Origin: Ustilaginoidea virens
Taxonomy: Eukaryota; Ascomycota; Sordariomycetes; Hypocreales; Clavicipitaceae
DNA length: 64,000 nt
NCBI RefSeq assembly: GCF_000687475.1
Contig: NC_057316.1
Coordinates: 1,612,001-1,676,000 of the forward strand
Direction: 5' to 3'
The notes below the pieces were generated by a model. It did not search any database. It was not told the DNA's origin and was given only the letters and a program-made list of their open reading frames with translations. Shown here one piece after another: positions 34,981 to 47,257 of this stretch; the stretch's first letter is position 1, and every line of letters starts with the position of its first letter. The translations under genes and the position numbers were made by a program.

Positions 34981-37900
34981 CCTTTTTAGTACCGATATTA
35001 TATAAATCTTATACTTTTATTAATACCTTAATCGACTTAGGTTATAATTATTATAGCGCTATAAGCGAAAAAATAGTATAATAGTTAGGTCTCCAATCTA
35101 TCCGCCTACTATAACGTAGGAAAATCGGAATAGTAGTAGAGATTTAGAGCCGTTTAAGGGAATATAAGGAAGCGACTTCCTCTATTACGTATATCGTTCG
35201 CATAGATATTAATATTAATAGCTAGCCTTTTACGGTTATACTTTATATAATCCTAGGCCTTACTTATAATATTATCTTAGGTTTCCCTTAGATAGAATAC
35301 TACAATATTATATTATAAGCGAAACAATATTAAATATAAATTAAAACGGCAAGTAATCTTATTATCTAAGAATCGGTAGTATAATAGTCTAGCCCCACTA
35401 CGGTTAATATTCTTAGTTCGGTCTTCTATAGTATACTCTAATAGGTAAAGCATTCTAAAGACTAATTAACCTCTTTTATTGCTATAAGCCTACAAAAGAT
35501 AATATATATTCTCTATATTATGCTTCCGCTATATTAAGACCCTATACTATCCCTATAGAAGCCGTAGGTACTACCCCTAGAGTTATAGAAATTTAGCGAC
35601 CTATTTGATAAGGAAAAGGCCTCTAGCCTTCCTCTATACTAGGGTATATTAGACTATTATATTCAGCTTAAAAAGGCCCTAAATAGAAGTATATTAGACT
35701 TACCTTAGGGCCTATTATATAATATGCCATAAGACTAGCTTTTTAAGGTTTAAAGGTAGGTAACTAACCTTATAGATAAAAGATAGATTTAGGCAAGCTC
35801 CTTATCAGTAATAGCTTTAGTCCTCCTAGCTAGGAAGGGGAATAAAAGGTAGTATTTTTATATCGATTACTAAGCCCTAAATAAGGTCACAGCTTAAGAC
35901 CGATACCCCCTCCCGCTAATTAAGGAAACCCTATAATTATTATCCTAGGCGAAATAATTTACTAAAGTCGATATATATACGGCATTCTATAAAATCTATA
36001 TTGCAGAAGGCAATAAATACCTTACTATATTTCGCATGCGATTCGGCCTCTTTAAGTGGCTTATTACACCTTTTAGCCTTACTAAAGCCCCTATAATATT
36101 CCAATAATATATTAATAGGGCCTTAGGGAATACACTTAGGGATTTTACAATTGCATACCTTAATAATGTCTTTATTTATATCTTAGGATTAAGGGAGGAC
36201 TATATAGGCCGCATTAAGGATATACTCTAACGATTTTAAAATGCTAATCTTAACCTAGACTTAGAGAAGTGTGATTTTACTATAATAGAGGTCCGGTATC
36301 TAGGTTATATTATAATAGTAGGAAAAGAGATCCGCCTAGACCCTAAAAAGATTAAAGCTATTTAAAACTAGGAAGCCCTTACGAAACTAAAGGGGGTCTA
36401 AAGCTTCCTTAGCTTTATAAATTTTTATTGCGATTTTATTTTTAATTTCTCCCGACTCGCTAAACCCCTAATTAAGTTAATAAAGAAAGGTATTCTCTTC
36501 TAATAGTTAAATAAAGAAGAGGAGGCATTCTAAACGCTTAAATATTACTTTATCTTATATCTAATTCTCACTTAATAAGACCCTAATAAGGAGATAATTC
36601 TTAAAGCAAATAGCTTTAATACCGCTTTTAATAGCTACTTCTCTTAAATTAGGGAGGATAGAGTCCTCCACCCTATTGTATACTATTCTATATGCCTAAT
36701 AAATACCAAATAGAATTATATAATTTATAATAAAAAGCTTTTTGCTATTATCTTTTATCTTAAAATATAGTTAGCTAAACTCCGATTAGTAGCTTCTCTA
36801 TTCACTATTCTTATAGACTATAAGAATCTAGAATATTTTGCTCAACCCTATAAAATATTAGAATAGTAGGCTAAATAGGCCGAAATACTAATGCTTTTTA
36901 ATTTCTATTTTTAGTATAGGCTAGGATCGCAGGCTTAATGCCCTAACGCTCTATCTCAATAGGAATAAAAAGCTAGCGGCATAATACTAAAGATTAGCTA
37001 GATCTTAAAACCGCTATCGATTTTAGTACTCTACCTAGACTTAACTACTAAACCGGTTCCTATAATTATACCTTTAGGATTTAGCTTACCTAATAGCTCG
37101 CGTATTTTTGCTGACTCCTACCTTTAGGCGCTTTAGGATTAGGCTATAGCTAAGGATAAAACGTATAGGGTATACTAGGTAGTAATAGCGAAAGGCGAGA
37201 AATATTTTCCGACTAAGGCTTCAATAAAGGAATAGATTATAGATTATACCCTAAATACCTATAGCGCGCTTCTCTACCGGGGGTAGATATAGCTCCCTTC
37301 TTTTAAACCCTTAACTACTATAGTTATATAGCGATACTATAAATCACCTACTATAGGCTATCTAGGGAAAAATACTATATTCTAGCTATTATATCGAGAC
37401 TACTACTTCGATAATATATCTTTAGCGGTAGTAAGATATATCTAGAATTGCCGATACTGTGGGGCATATAAGAGCCGATAATTGCGCTAGGGTCTACTAT
37501 AGCTATTACCTATCTTAGACCGATTTTAATTATAGATTTCTATCAACTTTATAATAAATCTGCCTATATATAATATATCCGACCCGCGATTCCTTATAGT
37601 TATTACTAATTGCCTATCGAAGTATATTTAGCTTAAGGCAATACACTCTATAAAAGTGGAAGATTATACTAAATGGTTCTAATAATACTAATGGCGTTTC
37701 TATAGGTTTCCTAAAGAAATTATTAGCAACTAAGGATCTAACTAGGTAGGATAATTTTAGACTATACTTTATAATTTAGTCGGGACCGAATAACTCCTCT
37801 CGACTATATATTACCCCTAGACTAACGGCGGTATAAAATAGATAAACTAAAAGGTCTAGGCTATCTTACGTATTATAGTCTCTTTTGACCAATATAACTA

Positions 37901-38690
37901 GCTAAAACACCTTACGGTATATCAACTAGCGTTAAATAACCAGATATTATTAGTAACCGGTTTTAGTCTTAACCGGCTCTTTAATAGATTTAATATTCTA
38001 ATAGTTATACCGCCTCTAAATATAATACTAAGTTTAATGACCCTAAAAGGGCGGGCCGCCCTATTTTTAGCCACCCTCTATAAGGGATAGGAGGTAGCCT
38101 AAGCCACTATCGCCTTTATATAGTAGAGGCAATAAGACGCAACTAACTATTCGCGTTATCCAGCAAAACGTTTTTAAATCGGGGATTAGGTATAGCTTAC
38201 CTTACGCAATATTAAAATAAACCGGCCTTATAAGAAGCTCAATTAGGTCTCAGTAAAGTATATAATTATAGCTATATTATCCCCGCTTAATATTCGATTT
38301 AATATCCTATAAGATATTTACCTAATTTTCTATATTAATTTAGTCGAATAAATGGCTTCTAACCTACTATTAAATTAGAAAATAATTGATATATAACTTA
38401 GTTTTTTACTTATACTACCCTAGGACTCTGATTAGCTATATAAAGAATATAAAATAGAAGAGATTTTAGCTATAAAAAATGCTTAAAATCAGGGGCGGAA
38501 CTATAATATACTTATTAAATAAAAAGGATACGACTTACCTATATAGGAACCCTTAAAGAACTTCTTAGAGATAGCAGCATAAAAGGCATTTAAGGCTAAA
38601 TAAGGGGATATTTAGATATATAATAGACCTATATAGCCTTAGGATTATATTTTAGACCTATAACCTTAATATCGTCTAATAATATAAAAA
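34881..38690 (+). pseudogene. GypB-1 pol remnant with chromodomain
   Basis: Protease: HPFLVPILYKSYTFINTLID with LG in place of SG (about 34977-35046). RT: VDIYTAFYKIYIAEGNKYL, RMRFGLFKWLITPFSLTKAP, catalytic box YLNN at 36156-36167 (expected YLDD). RNase H: KANSFNTAFNSYFS, YNKKLFAII. Integrase zinc site and core about 37330-38050, including LLSTIYYPxTNGG. Chromodomain 38445-38603: EYKIEEILAIKNA, YNILIKxKGYDLPIxEPLKNF. Extensive TAA/TAG. About 85 nt after the chromodomain comes a run of 12 A. Confidence 0.92.
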
Positions 38691-38697
38691 AAAAAAA
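38686..38697 (+). repeat. A12 tract between pol and the extra region
   Basis: Twelve A in sense orientation about 85 bp downstream of the chromodomain. GypB-2 has eleven A in sense at the same junction (49600-49610 on the plus strand as T). Confidence 0.85.
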
Positions 38698-38699
38698 TA

Positions 38700-40788
38700 T
38701 ACTAATCCTTTTCCTTTCTAGTAAAGTAATCTAATAAGTTTCGGCATTTATCTTTTATTTCTTAGTAATTCTAGCCCTACTCTTATATTCTTTAATTCCT
38801 ACTACCTCTACTACCTTTACCCTTATCGGCATTCCCTTGCCCCCCTATAGGATTTAATAGGGGGGCATATAGGGGAAGAGGGGGGACTATAAGATAGTAA
38901 GGTAGGAATAATAGCAGTAGTATTAGTAGTATAATCGGCAGATACCAATTAGGCATAGTATAGCTTAGGTACCTATAATAGGGCGTAATAGGTCTAGGGG
39001 GAAATACTTATAATAGTAGGCTAGTAGTAATAGAACCGGCCTTAGCTTACGGCGCGATCGTCGGTATAAAGGCCTAAGGCGAGGCTATATTGGTATATAA
39101 GGAGGATGCTAACCAAAGGGAAGTAGGCAGAGTATAAAGCGTAAGTATAACAGGGGTAACCTAACGTATAAAGCTAGTTATCGCCTCTGCTATAATCCGC
39201 ATATTTTATTATTACTCTGCGAGCAGTTATATAATAGGCGCTATAGAGTTGCCGCCAGCCTATTGGGACCTAATAGTTAAAGTAGAGGGAATAATAGTCG
39301 TTATAGGCGCAATAGGAGTTAATTTACTAATATTAGCAGCCGGGGTATATACAGAAAAGGCTATCACAGTATACTCTTACGCTATAGCCTATAGTTTATC
39401 CTATTAATAATATAGTATATTAAACTTAGGGCGAAGACAGGCCTTTCAGCCCGGGATATCTCCTACCTTTAGATAGGCGGCCTCTTTAATGCTTTATTTC
39501 TTTTATACTATACAGACAATACGCTTTATTACCTACCACAATTAAAGATTTATCGATATTATATACTCGCACTAGATATATATTTTATATTTCTAACGGC
39601 ATCGAATATATACCTAAGAGCGACCGGACTATATACAGACGATATATTCTCTAGTATCTATAGTATACTATATGCAGGCGATATAGATATACTCCACCTC
39701 CTCGATATCGTTAGTACTTAATCCCTTAGAATCCCCCTAGATAAAGAACTCCCCTATAGTACGCTTCTTTTATAACCGCTAATATAACGATCTAATAGTA
39801 GGTAAGGGCGGCGTTTTCCTAGCATGCGAAGGTATTTAGGGCATAATTATAGACGAGAAGGGAGCTAATAGTACTCCCAATAGGGTCTTAGGGGTAATAG
39901 CTATCGAAGAAGAAGTTTTTATTAGTATTACCCCTACTAATAATAGGACTCTTATACGAGAAGGGGCGGGAAGATATAAGGGGGACAATAGGGCCCCTAT
40001 ATTAGGCGATAGGGGCTTTGCCGAACTCTTATCGTTATCAGAAATAATAATAAGCTTAAAACTAGGGGGGGAAACACGCGATTATCCTAAAGAGGGTATA
40101 AACCGTAGCGGCCGCGATAGCATTTCTAGCTAGAAACCTCCTCCGCGCCTAGCACCTTTAGAGTCCCCGGTAGATACTTAGGATAGAATTAATAGGGTCA
40201 TAAGAGGGTCCCAGGCGATAGGCGTTTTCCTATCCACTAGTCCTCTAAACGATATAGCGACGAATCCGACGTAATAGTAAACGGGGGGACCTAATACGAA
40301 CGATCTAGGAACTTTTAATAGCGCCACTCCATTAGCAGGGACGATTCTCACGATAGTAGTAATGCCATAGACTTACTACTAGGAATAATAGCCTTAGTAA
40401 CGGTAGGCATAGGGATAGAGAGAGGGAGAAAGAAGTATAAAAGAGAAGTAAATAAAGGAAGAAGCCTTAGTATAAATAGATTCCTACCGACGGCTAGCGA
40501 TAAAATTTTTTCTGCTCTACGATAGCTGCGATACCGTTCCTTCTAGCTGATAGCACTATAACCGGCTTCGATAAGATTCCATTATATCTGCCTAAAGCAT
40601 ACCGACTCTAGCCCCTACTATATTTATATCGGTTACATATTGGTATATCTACGCGCCCGATTGATATCCTATATATCTAATTGAGGTTATTTTTAAAGGC
40701 TATAAGAGGTTTTAATTAGGGGGCGATATATAAAGGGGATGACTTTAGATAGTTTATTCTTCCGACTCTAAGGAGGAGGAGGGGGGTA
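38700..40788 (+). pseudogene. GypB-1 extra coding-like region between pol and 3' LTR
   Basis: About 2.1 kb with no match to any retrotransposon domain I recognise. In the same phase as pol, blocks with few stops read GEAILVYKEDANQREVGRV (about 39082), GVYTEKAITVYSYAIAYS (about 39344) and a long stretch at 39798-40330 with GVFLACEG, RVLGVIAIEEEVFIS and EGAGRYKGDNRAPILGDRG. An RGRGG motif is at 38871-38885. Another phase gives LLLGIIALVTVGIGI followed by ERGRKKYKREVNK (about 40365-40450), membrane-like then basic. The end, SDSKEEEGG, runs into the polypurine tract and is matched in GypB-2. All remaining stops are TAA/TAG. True frame(s) and function are unknown; an env-like or captured gene cannot be decided by eye. 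Confidence 0.5.
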
Positions 40789-41032
40789 TATTATAAGCTC
40801 GGGCTACGCCCGCGCTATAATATGGCTAGGACTTAGGCTACGCCCGCATCTAACCTAAGAAGGGCAATAGACGGAGTCACAGGACTATACTAAGACTCCG
40901 ATACGTATTATAATCGGGATATAAATAGACTAGATAGAAGGTTCCTACTTAGATCTTTTTCCTTCCTCTTTAGTCTATTTAATATATATCACTGACGCCT
41001 ATTCGCAGCCGCCCTAGGGCCAGTCCGTCACA
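40789..41032 (+). repeat. GypB-1 3' LTR
   Basis: 244 bp, preceded by the purine run aggaggaggaggggggta (40771-40788), followed by duplication tatcc. Confidence 0.95.
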
Positions 41033-42970
41033 TATCCATACCTTTACCTTTGATTTCCTATACTATACGTAAGTTAAATAAGTATTAGGCTCTATATTAA
41101 CTAATATTAAAGGTGATGAATCTGAATATATTACGGGCCTATAATGCTTCAATTTCTATATAGTCCGACTGCTTAAAAGGGTCTCTAGGGGTTATAATCT
41201 TGCCTTCCCGGTATAATTAGCTAGCAAGCTATAGGTCGGCTTACTCTTTAGCAGTTAGAAAAGAGGCGTTAATAACGGTATTAGAAGCGATAGTATTAAC
41301 AAGAGCCTCTTCTTAGTCCTTATTAATTATGACGTCGGATACCACCCTTACTAGTAATATTAGCCTAATTTGATTAGGGCTAGTAGCTAGCGATAGATAT
41401 ATCGCGGCTATAGGTATTATTACGGCTAGAGGTGCGGCTGCAGCCGGTATCCTGACTTCTATCTTGCCGGGATAGGCCAGGCCTTTAGTATAGATGATAT
41501 CTTTAGGATCATCTATATCGGGGTTATAATTATAGGGTTTGATGACTATTAACCGGAACTTAATAGGGCTATATGGCATCTATACGATATAGGTCTCACC
41601 TTCGAGGCTGATTAGCCGGTATAGCCTATGCCATCTACCCTTTTCTCTCTATACCTATATATCGGACTATAGGGGTAGTCGGTGGATAGGCTATATATTT
41701 GGGCCGTTCTATTAGGCGAGAGTATTATAAACCTATTGCTTAGTAAGGCATTTCTTAGCTTTATTAGTAGCCTTTTGTAATATTAAGGCACGTTATAATA
41801 CTAATAGGCTAGGGGGTAAGTTATCTATAAGTCGGGGATACACTCTAAAGACTAATAATATAAGTATGAGGCCGTTAGGCCTAGCAGAATTATTAATGGC
41901 TTTAATAGCTAGCTGTAATTTCTATTCTCTTATTAATAGGTTGCCTACTTCTTTATTAACGATAGTATAGGCTCTATATAATGGGGCGTAGTATCTCTCG
42001 ACTTTACTAATGCTATAGTGGGCTTCGATAGGGATTTTATCTATATTAATAGAGAAAAGCCGGGCATTATAACGGAATTCAGTAGAGGCGAAGTTTAGAC
42101 TAGTATTGTGAACTATCTAATCTGGCAGGCCGAGGTATATATCGATCTAGTATTCCTTAAATGCATTCTAAATATCTTAAGCCTTCTGTCTTTATAGATT
42201 AAGGAACTTAGCTGCCTAGAAGCTTATTGCAGTATCCACGATATGTAATACCAGCCGATTATTAATATAAAAGATATTAATGATAATTTTATAATTAAAT
42301 TAGCTAGTATTGTTATCCTTAAGGGTAAATTTAAACCGGTTAAATGCCTTTGCGTTTATCTAGTATTAATAGCATATATAGGTAATACTCTCGATAATAT
42401 TGCGGTTAATATTATTATAATTAGCCCGTTAAAGCAATTTAGAGAGCCTATTAATAGAGGGGTGCCTAAATCGATAATATAGCTAATAGATTTCCTATAA
42501 TAATAGATAGAAGGCTGCAGTATCTATAGTATTAAGAGTCTACTATAGATGTCCCTATTTCCTGATAATTGGAACCTTAATATCCCCTTAGATTAATAGG
42601 TTATTAATATTATTAAGCTTTATACCTATCCGATCTATATCCGTAATAGAATAAAAAAAAGGGGTGCTGCTATTAAGGATATAAAAGGGGATATTACCGA
42701 ATATCGTTAGGATATTCAGTATACTAAAAGATATAGTAAAGCTAGCGCTAAAGTTCACTATATACTTTTTATTAGTCGCCTCGATAGTTAGGGTCTTTAT
42801 TAATCTTATTAGAGCCTTTATTTGACCTAGGCCTACTATAGATAGGCCAGAAGTGCTGGTATCCGGTAGGATTCTACGGAAGGTATAGTCATTATAGCGT
42901 TCTTCTTCTAGAAAGGCAGAATTTCAGTCTAATAAAGGCATTTAGAAAGGGTTAATTTATAGGAAGGTAT
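41033..42970 (-). pseudogene. CopA-3 pol remnant (protease, integrase, linker, RT start)
   Basis: Minus strand. Linker open block 41579-41313: SPIKFRLIVIKPYNYNPD, then the shortest version PAAAAPLAVIIPIAAIYLS. Integrase about 42580-41700. Protease about 42950-42600 with PFLYSITDIDR-like block. It joins to 33458 across GypB-1. Confidence 0.88.
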
Positions 42971-42999
42971 ATCGGCATAATTCATCTTATAAGGCTTGC

Positions 43000-44870
43000 A
43001 ATATCTTAATTAGTGATGCCTCTATTTATAGGGGGGCTTAGAAATACTAAGTGGCTATAATTTATAGTGCGATAGCATCCTCTGTATCTTAATATATAAC
43101 CCCTACCATTATGACTTTAATATCTTTAACGATATTATTAAAATCGGCATCTTTAAGGGCTTAATCAGCAGTCCCTTTGTATTCCTATAGGAAAATACGG
43201 AATTTTTTATTATTAAGGGCGGTCCAATTAGAGCGGTTCTTTAGCTATTGTGTTTTTAATTCTTATTGCTCTTTATTAGTATGGTTAGATAACTAATATC
43301 CTAATTTATTATATATGAAGCATCTTCTTTAATAGGGCCTAGCTAGAAAGGCGCGATTCTATTATTGCTATTGAAGGGGTCTGTATTGTTAGGGGCGTTA
43401 ATACTAGTTGTGGGATTAACTATATCTACGATCTATGAATAATGCCATATTCTTATTAATATCTTCAATATTTTAATATTGCTAAGGCTATTATTAAAGG
43501 AAGTAATACTATTAAATCGTATAAGTAGTTTTATAGATAGAAAGGGATCGCTATAGGTTAGTAGTAAGGCCTTCGAATATAGAGGTATAACGATATATAG
43601 CCTAGCTATACTTAGGGGTATCCCTAATAACGTTAAGTACTTATCGATGAAGCTTTATATTAGCTGTAAAGGGGGGAAAAAGACTATAATATAGGCGTTA
43701 AAGTTCCTCTAGTAGGATATTAAGGCATTTAAGTTTTAACTTATTAGGATGTTTCGCGATAGTTGATTAAAGCGTTATTCTATTCTAATAATGCAAATAG
43801 AATTGCTCTATACTTTTATTCTCGAAATGGCTCTTAACTTTATATACTATATCGTCGAAAGTGAGGGTATTACGAATGCGTTCGATATTATTAAAGTAAT
43901 ACGTTTCAGTATTGCCGATTAGTATAATTTAAAAGGCTCTTGTGAGTATATAATTAGGCAATCCTAAAAGGCAGTATTTACTCTTAAAGGATACTACCTT
44001 TAGTATAAAGAAGTTATCTATTTTACTGCTATATCTATCTTCTATACGATAGCTGCGTAAGAGGTTAGATATCTTCTTCGAAATATTATTAAACCCGGCC
44101 TTTATATAGGCTCTTTAGGTATAATCTTCTTAGTAGTATTCTAGAGGGTATTCCGGAACGGCTTATTAGTAGCCTTACGGTAGGCTGGTGGGATCTCTAG
44201 CTGGGTTATCCTATAACCTAGGTCGGTTTGGGTTTACTAGTCCTCCCATTAAGATGGTCTATTTATCGGCCTAAATAGGCCGATAGTGCCGGGAGGGGTC
44301 TAGTGCCATGCCTATCTTTAGTATTATCGGGTGAGGCATTAGAGCCGGTGGTTGAGGCATCCGGGCCTGTGGGTTATAGCTGCGATACTATAATTCGTGA
44401 TATCTAGCATTAAGGGCAGCTGTTTTATTAATATTAGGGGCTTGCCTAGTGCCGCTAGTAGCGGTATATTAGGGAATATTGATATTAGTGGCTTAGAGGG
44501 TATCGCTAGCAACTTCGAGGGTGTTGCCGTTAGTACTCTTTATTGATTAAAGCATATTATCGGGGCCTATAATTTAACCTCTAGTCCTTGTAGGCATATT
44601 ATGATTCCGAGGGGTATTAGGATAGCCGCCTCGGCTAGCTCGGCTAGGGGTATAACCCCTAGGATAAAGTATTTAATCGGTCGGGCTATAGTTATTATCC
44701 GTTGAATATTGCTATTATCGGGAGCTTTCCCCTGTCTTAAATAGCGGCCTATAAATAGACGCTTTCCCTTTCTATTATAGCGGCCGGCCCTTTTCTTCTT
44801 CGGTATTAATAGGAATAGGGGCCTTCTTTAATATAAATAGAGAGATAAGGGGTTATTATACTATTAGTAT
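43000..44870 (-). pseudogene. CopA-3 gag remnant
   Basis: Aligns with CopA-2 gag 14900-16600 throughout. The zinc knuckle position (about 43300-43340) reads CFIYNKLGY in sense, i.e. a Cys altered to Tyr. At 44330-44560 there is about 200 bp not present in CopA-2 (tgttttattaatattagggg onward), an insertion or subtype-specific stretch within gag. Confidence 0.7.
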
Positions 44871-45530
44871 TGTAAAGTCCCTAGGGGTCGAAGGGGCTTA
44901 TAAAGGTCTTTACGAGGGTAATTGCGAAGGTGTTTATAAGGGTATCTATAACAGTATCCGTAAGGGTATTCGAATAATTATAGCAGGAAGTAAATTCCTT
45001 AAGCTTATAATAGAGGGGGCATTCTAGTTTATTTATATCTCCCGTTCGGTATAAGCAGTAGGGACTGATTATTCCCTATCTAGATTTAACCGGGATATAA
45101 AGGTTTTATATGCAAATTGGAGATCTATTTCCTTTTAAGGCTATTTAGGCATATGCTCTTATTAGAGACAGTAGGTAAGGGTCTTAACTGCTAATGATCT
45201 TATGCTTCCAACGTATACCCTATGTTCCTATAGGGTTATTCGGAATTCCCATAGGAGCTGTTTATTAATACGGCTAAATAGCTCTTCGGTCTACTTATTA
45301 TAATCCTTACGGAATTATTCCTATAGATCGTCATCTATCTCATCGCCTATTGTATAGTTATTAATAAGGTAGGCGATACAATTATGTAACTATTCGTTTG
45401 TGGTATTAGTAGGATTAATCTGCCCTTTTGAATTTACCTAGTCTTTTATAATAGTATCGGCGTGAGGCTTAAGCTTTTCGGGTAGTAATCCTTCTATCGT
45501 GGTATTGATAGGGGTAGGCATATATATTAG

Positions 45531-45627
45531 AAGAAAGTAATTAATAAAAGAAAGAAGGAAGTAATTAATAAAAAGAAGGAAGGAAGGAAGTAAGGAAGAA
45601 GGTTAGGAAGGAAGTAAAGAAGGAAGC
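45531..45627 (-). repeat. GAAGGAAG-type purine microsatellite in CopA-3 leader
   Basis: Degenerate gaaggaag/aagaaagg run broken by gtaattaataaa, which occurs twice. In sense it is a pyrimidine tract. Confidence 0.8.
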
Positions 45628-45952
45628 AATAATCAGGCAGGATATTATAGGCGTTCCGGTTGCTTATTTGACTATTAAATATAACGGTAAATAGGCTCTT
45701 TACCATAAATATTATTGCGGTTTATGGTCGCTTGCATAAGAACCCGCGTTTTGGCCTACTAATTGTATTTACTGGCTGTTATACTATTAGTGTGATATTT
45801 AGCGATTGTTCCTCGTAATAGACGAGTAGGGAAGGTTAGATATAATTAGTTTATCCTTTAGTTCGTAATATCTATAGCCATTCCTCTAAATAGGCTAGAT
45901 TACGTTCCTTATTAGCACGATTTAATCAAACCGTCTCTTTTTGCTGGTCCTA

Positions 45953-45989
45953 GCTAATCTGTGAAGTGAACTTCAACTTCACTGATTAG
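45953..45989 (-). other. CopA-3 primer-site hairpin
   Basis: ctaatc, t, gtgaag, tgaacttcaa, cttcac, t, gattag: two stems of 6 bp each separated by one mismatch, directly beside the LTR. It occupies the position of the AGTGGT/ACCACT hairpin of CopA-1/2 but has another sequence. Confidence 0.65.
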
Positions 45990-46332
45990 TATTGGTGTTA
46001 TATTAAGGGGTACCCAATTATACGTAGGGTTGCGCGCATGGTATTAAATACCGTGAGGTTACCGGTTAAAGGTATAATTACTTCTTTAATTATAACTGAC
46101 TAACTAAGAGGAAAGAAAGGAAGCAAAAGAGTAATTATATGATATGGCCTTTTTGTGCGTGCTGTAGTCACGTGCTTTGGCGCGGTCGGGCCGGACTGCC
46201 TGCGTGCCCTACCGGGCTCAGGGGCATAGGGGCAAAAGTGGCCACATCGTGCGTAACGGGTGTGCGCGGCATATTCGTCGCAATGTGCCCAATTGGTGCC
46301 CAATTGGGCACCTTGCGACAGCGATTCCGACA
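45990..46332 (-). repeat. CopA-3 5' LTR
   Basis: 343 bp, partner of 31355-31697, followed by duplication cttac. The short ORFs at 46100-46369 are LTR shadows. Confidence 0.95.
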
Positions 46333-47014
46333 CTTACGATATTCTAGCGATATATTAATAAGGCCTTAGGGGACTTATTAGGGGATTTTACTATTACTTA
46401 CTTAGATAATATTTTAATCTATACTAAAGGCTTATAAAAGGAATATATAGATTGCATTTAGGTTATCCTTTAACGCCTATAAGATGCCAGCCTAAATTTA
46501 GATCTAGATAAATACGACTTTATAGTAAAGGAGGTATACTACTTTAGCTATATTATAATAGTAGGGAAGGAGATCTTTCTAGACCCTAAGAAGATTAAAG
46601 CGATCTAAGAGTAGGAAGCCCCTATAAAATTATAAGGCATCTAAAGCTTTTTAGGTTTTACAAATTTTTATTGCGATTTTATTTTAAACTTCTTTTACTT
46701 AGCTAAGCCTTCAGTTCGACTAATATAGAAGGGTATCCCCTTTTAATAGCTTAAAGAAGAAGAAAAAGCTTTTTAAGCACTTAAGTAGTATTTTATTTCG
46801 CACTTAGTCTTTACTTAATAGGACCTTAAGAAGGAGATAATCCTTAAGGTAGATAGCTTTAGTATAGCTTTTAGTAGCTACCTTTTTTAGATTAGGGAGG
46901 ATAAAATACTCTACCTAATCATATACTACTTAATATAGCTTACGAAGGCTAAATAGAATTATACTATCTATAATAAGGAGCTGCTTACCGTTATTATATA
47001 CTTTAAGGTATAGT
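46333..47014 (+). pseudogene. GypA-1 pol remnant, part 3 (RT C-terminal half, RNase H start)
   Basis: Resumes after CopA-3: YINKALGDLLGDF, catalytic box YLDN at 46399-46410 (expected YLDD), LDLDKYDFIVKEVYYFSYI, then SFLGFTNFYCDFI and the RNase H start YNKELLTVI (about 46972). Cut at 47014 by GypA-3; the rest is outside the window. Confidence 0.9.
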
Positions 47015-47257
47015 TGTAATGGACTAGCCCTGGGGCGACTGCAAATAGGCGTCAATCGAATATATTGATAAAACTAAGGAGGAAGGGAAAAGAGCCTGAA
47101 TCGGGTCCCTTCTACAGTCTATATATATCCGTATGTGCGCGGGCTAGAGCCCTATCGGTCCCGCGCGTCCTGCCTTATATAATCCATCCTAAGTTAGGCA
47201 CAGGCACAGCCCGAGCCCAGCCAGCTCATAACACAGGCATAGCCCAAGTCCGTAATA
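47015..47257 (-). repeat. GypA-3 3' LTR
   Basis: 243 bp, tgtaatggac...tccgtaata on the plus strand, i.e. reverse complement of the GypA LTR. The ORF at 47065-47310 crosses it and is spurious. Confidence 0.93.

Larger units (their letters stand above)
33459..41032 (+). mobile_element. GypB-1, complete long Gypsy chromovirus
   Basis: 7.57 kb. LTRs 33459-33712 (254 bp) and 40789-41032 (244 bp). Target duplication tatcc at 33454-33458 and 41033-41037. gag and pol are related to GypA, but pol is followed by about 2.1 kb of further sequence before the polypurine tract, which GypA lacks. Inserted in the RT region of CopA-3. Confidence 0.95.
44870..45989 (-). other. CopA-3 leader region
   Basis: 1.1 kb between gag and the 5' LTR, unlike the CopA-1/2 leader over most of its length; the N-terminal part of gag may also lie here. 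Recognisable are a purine-rich microsatellite (45531-45627), a hairpin agcc...ggct with gtaat/attac flanks (about 45868-45903) and the primer-site hairpin next to the LTR. I see nothing else assignable. Confidence 0.6.
31355..46332 (-). mobile_element. CopA-3, Copia element split by GypB-1
   Basis: Minus-strand CopA-family member of a distinct subtype with 343-bp LTRs (31355-31697 and 45990-46332). Target duplication cttac at 31350-31354 and 46333-46337. The interior pieces 31698-33458 and 41033-45989 are separated by GypB-1. Subtype marks: an extra tgcccaattgg in the LTR, a different primer-site hairpin, a different leader without the three-hairpin array, and the shortest Ala/Pro linker. Confidence 0.93.

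Noticed and set aside
45531..45627. Regularly spaced purine repeat considered as a CRISPR-like or satellite array.
   Set aside because: Units are 4-8 bp, degenerate and without unique spacers; it is a microsatellite.
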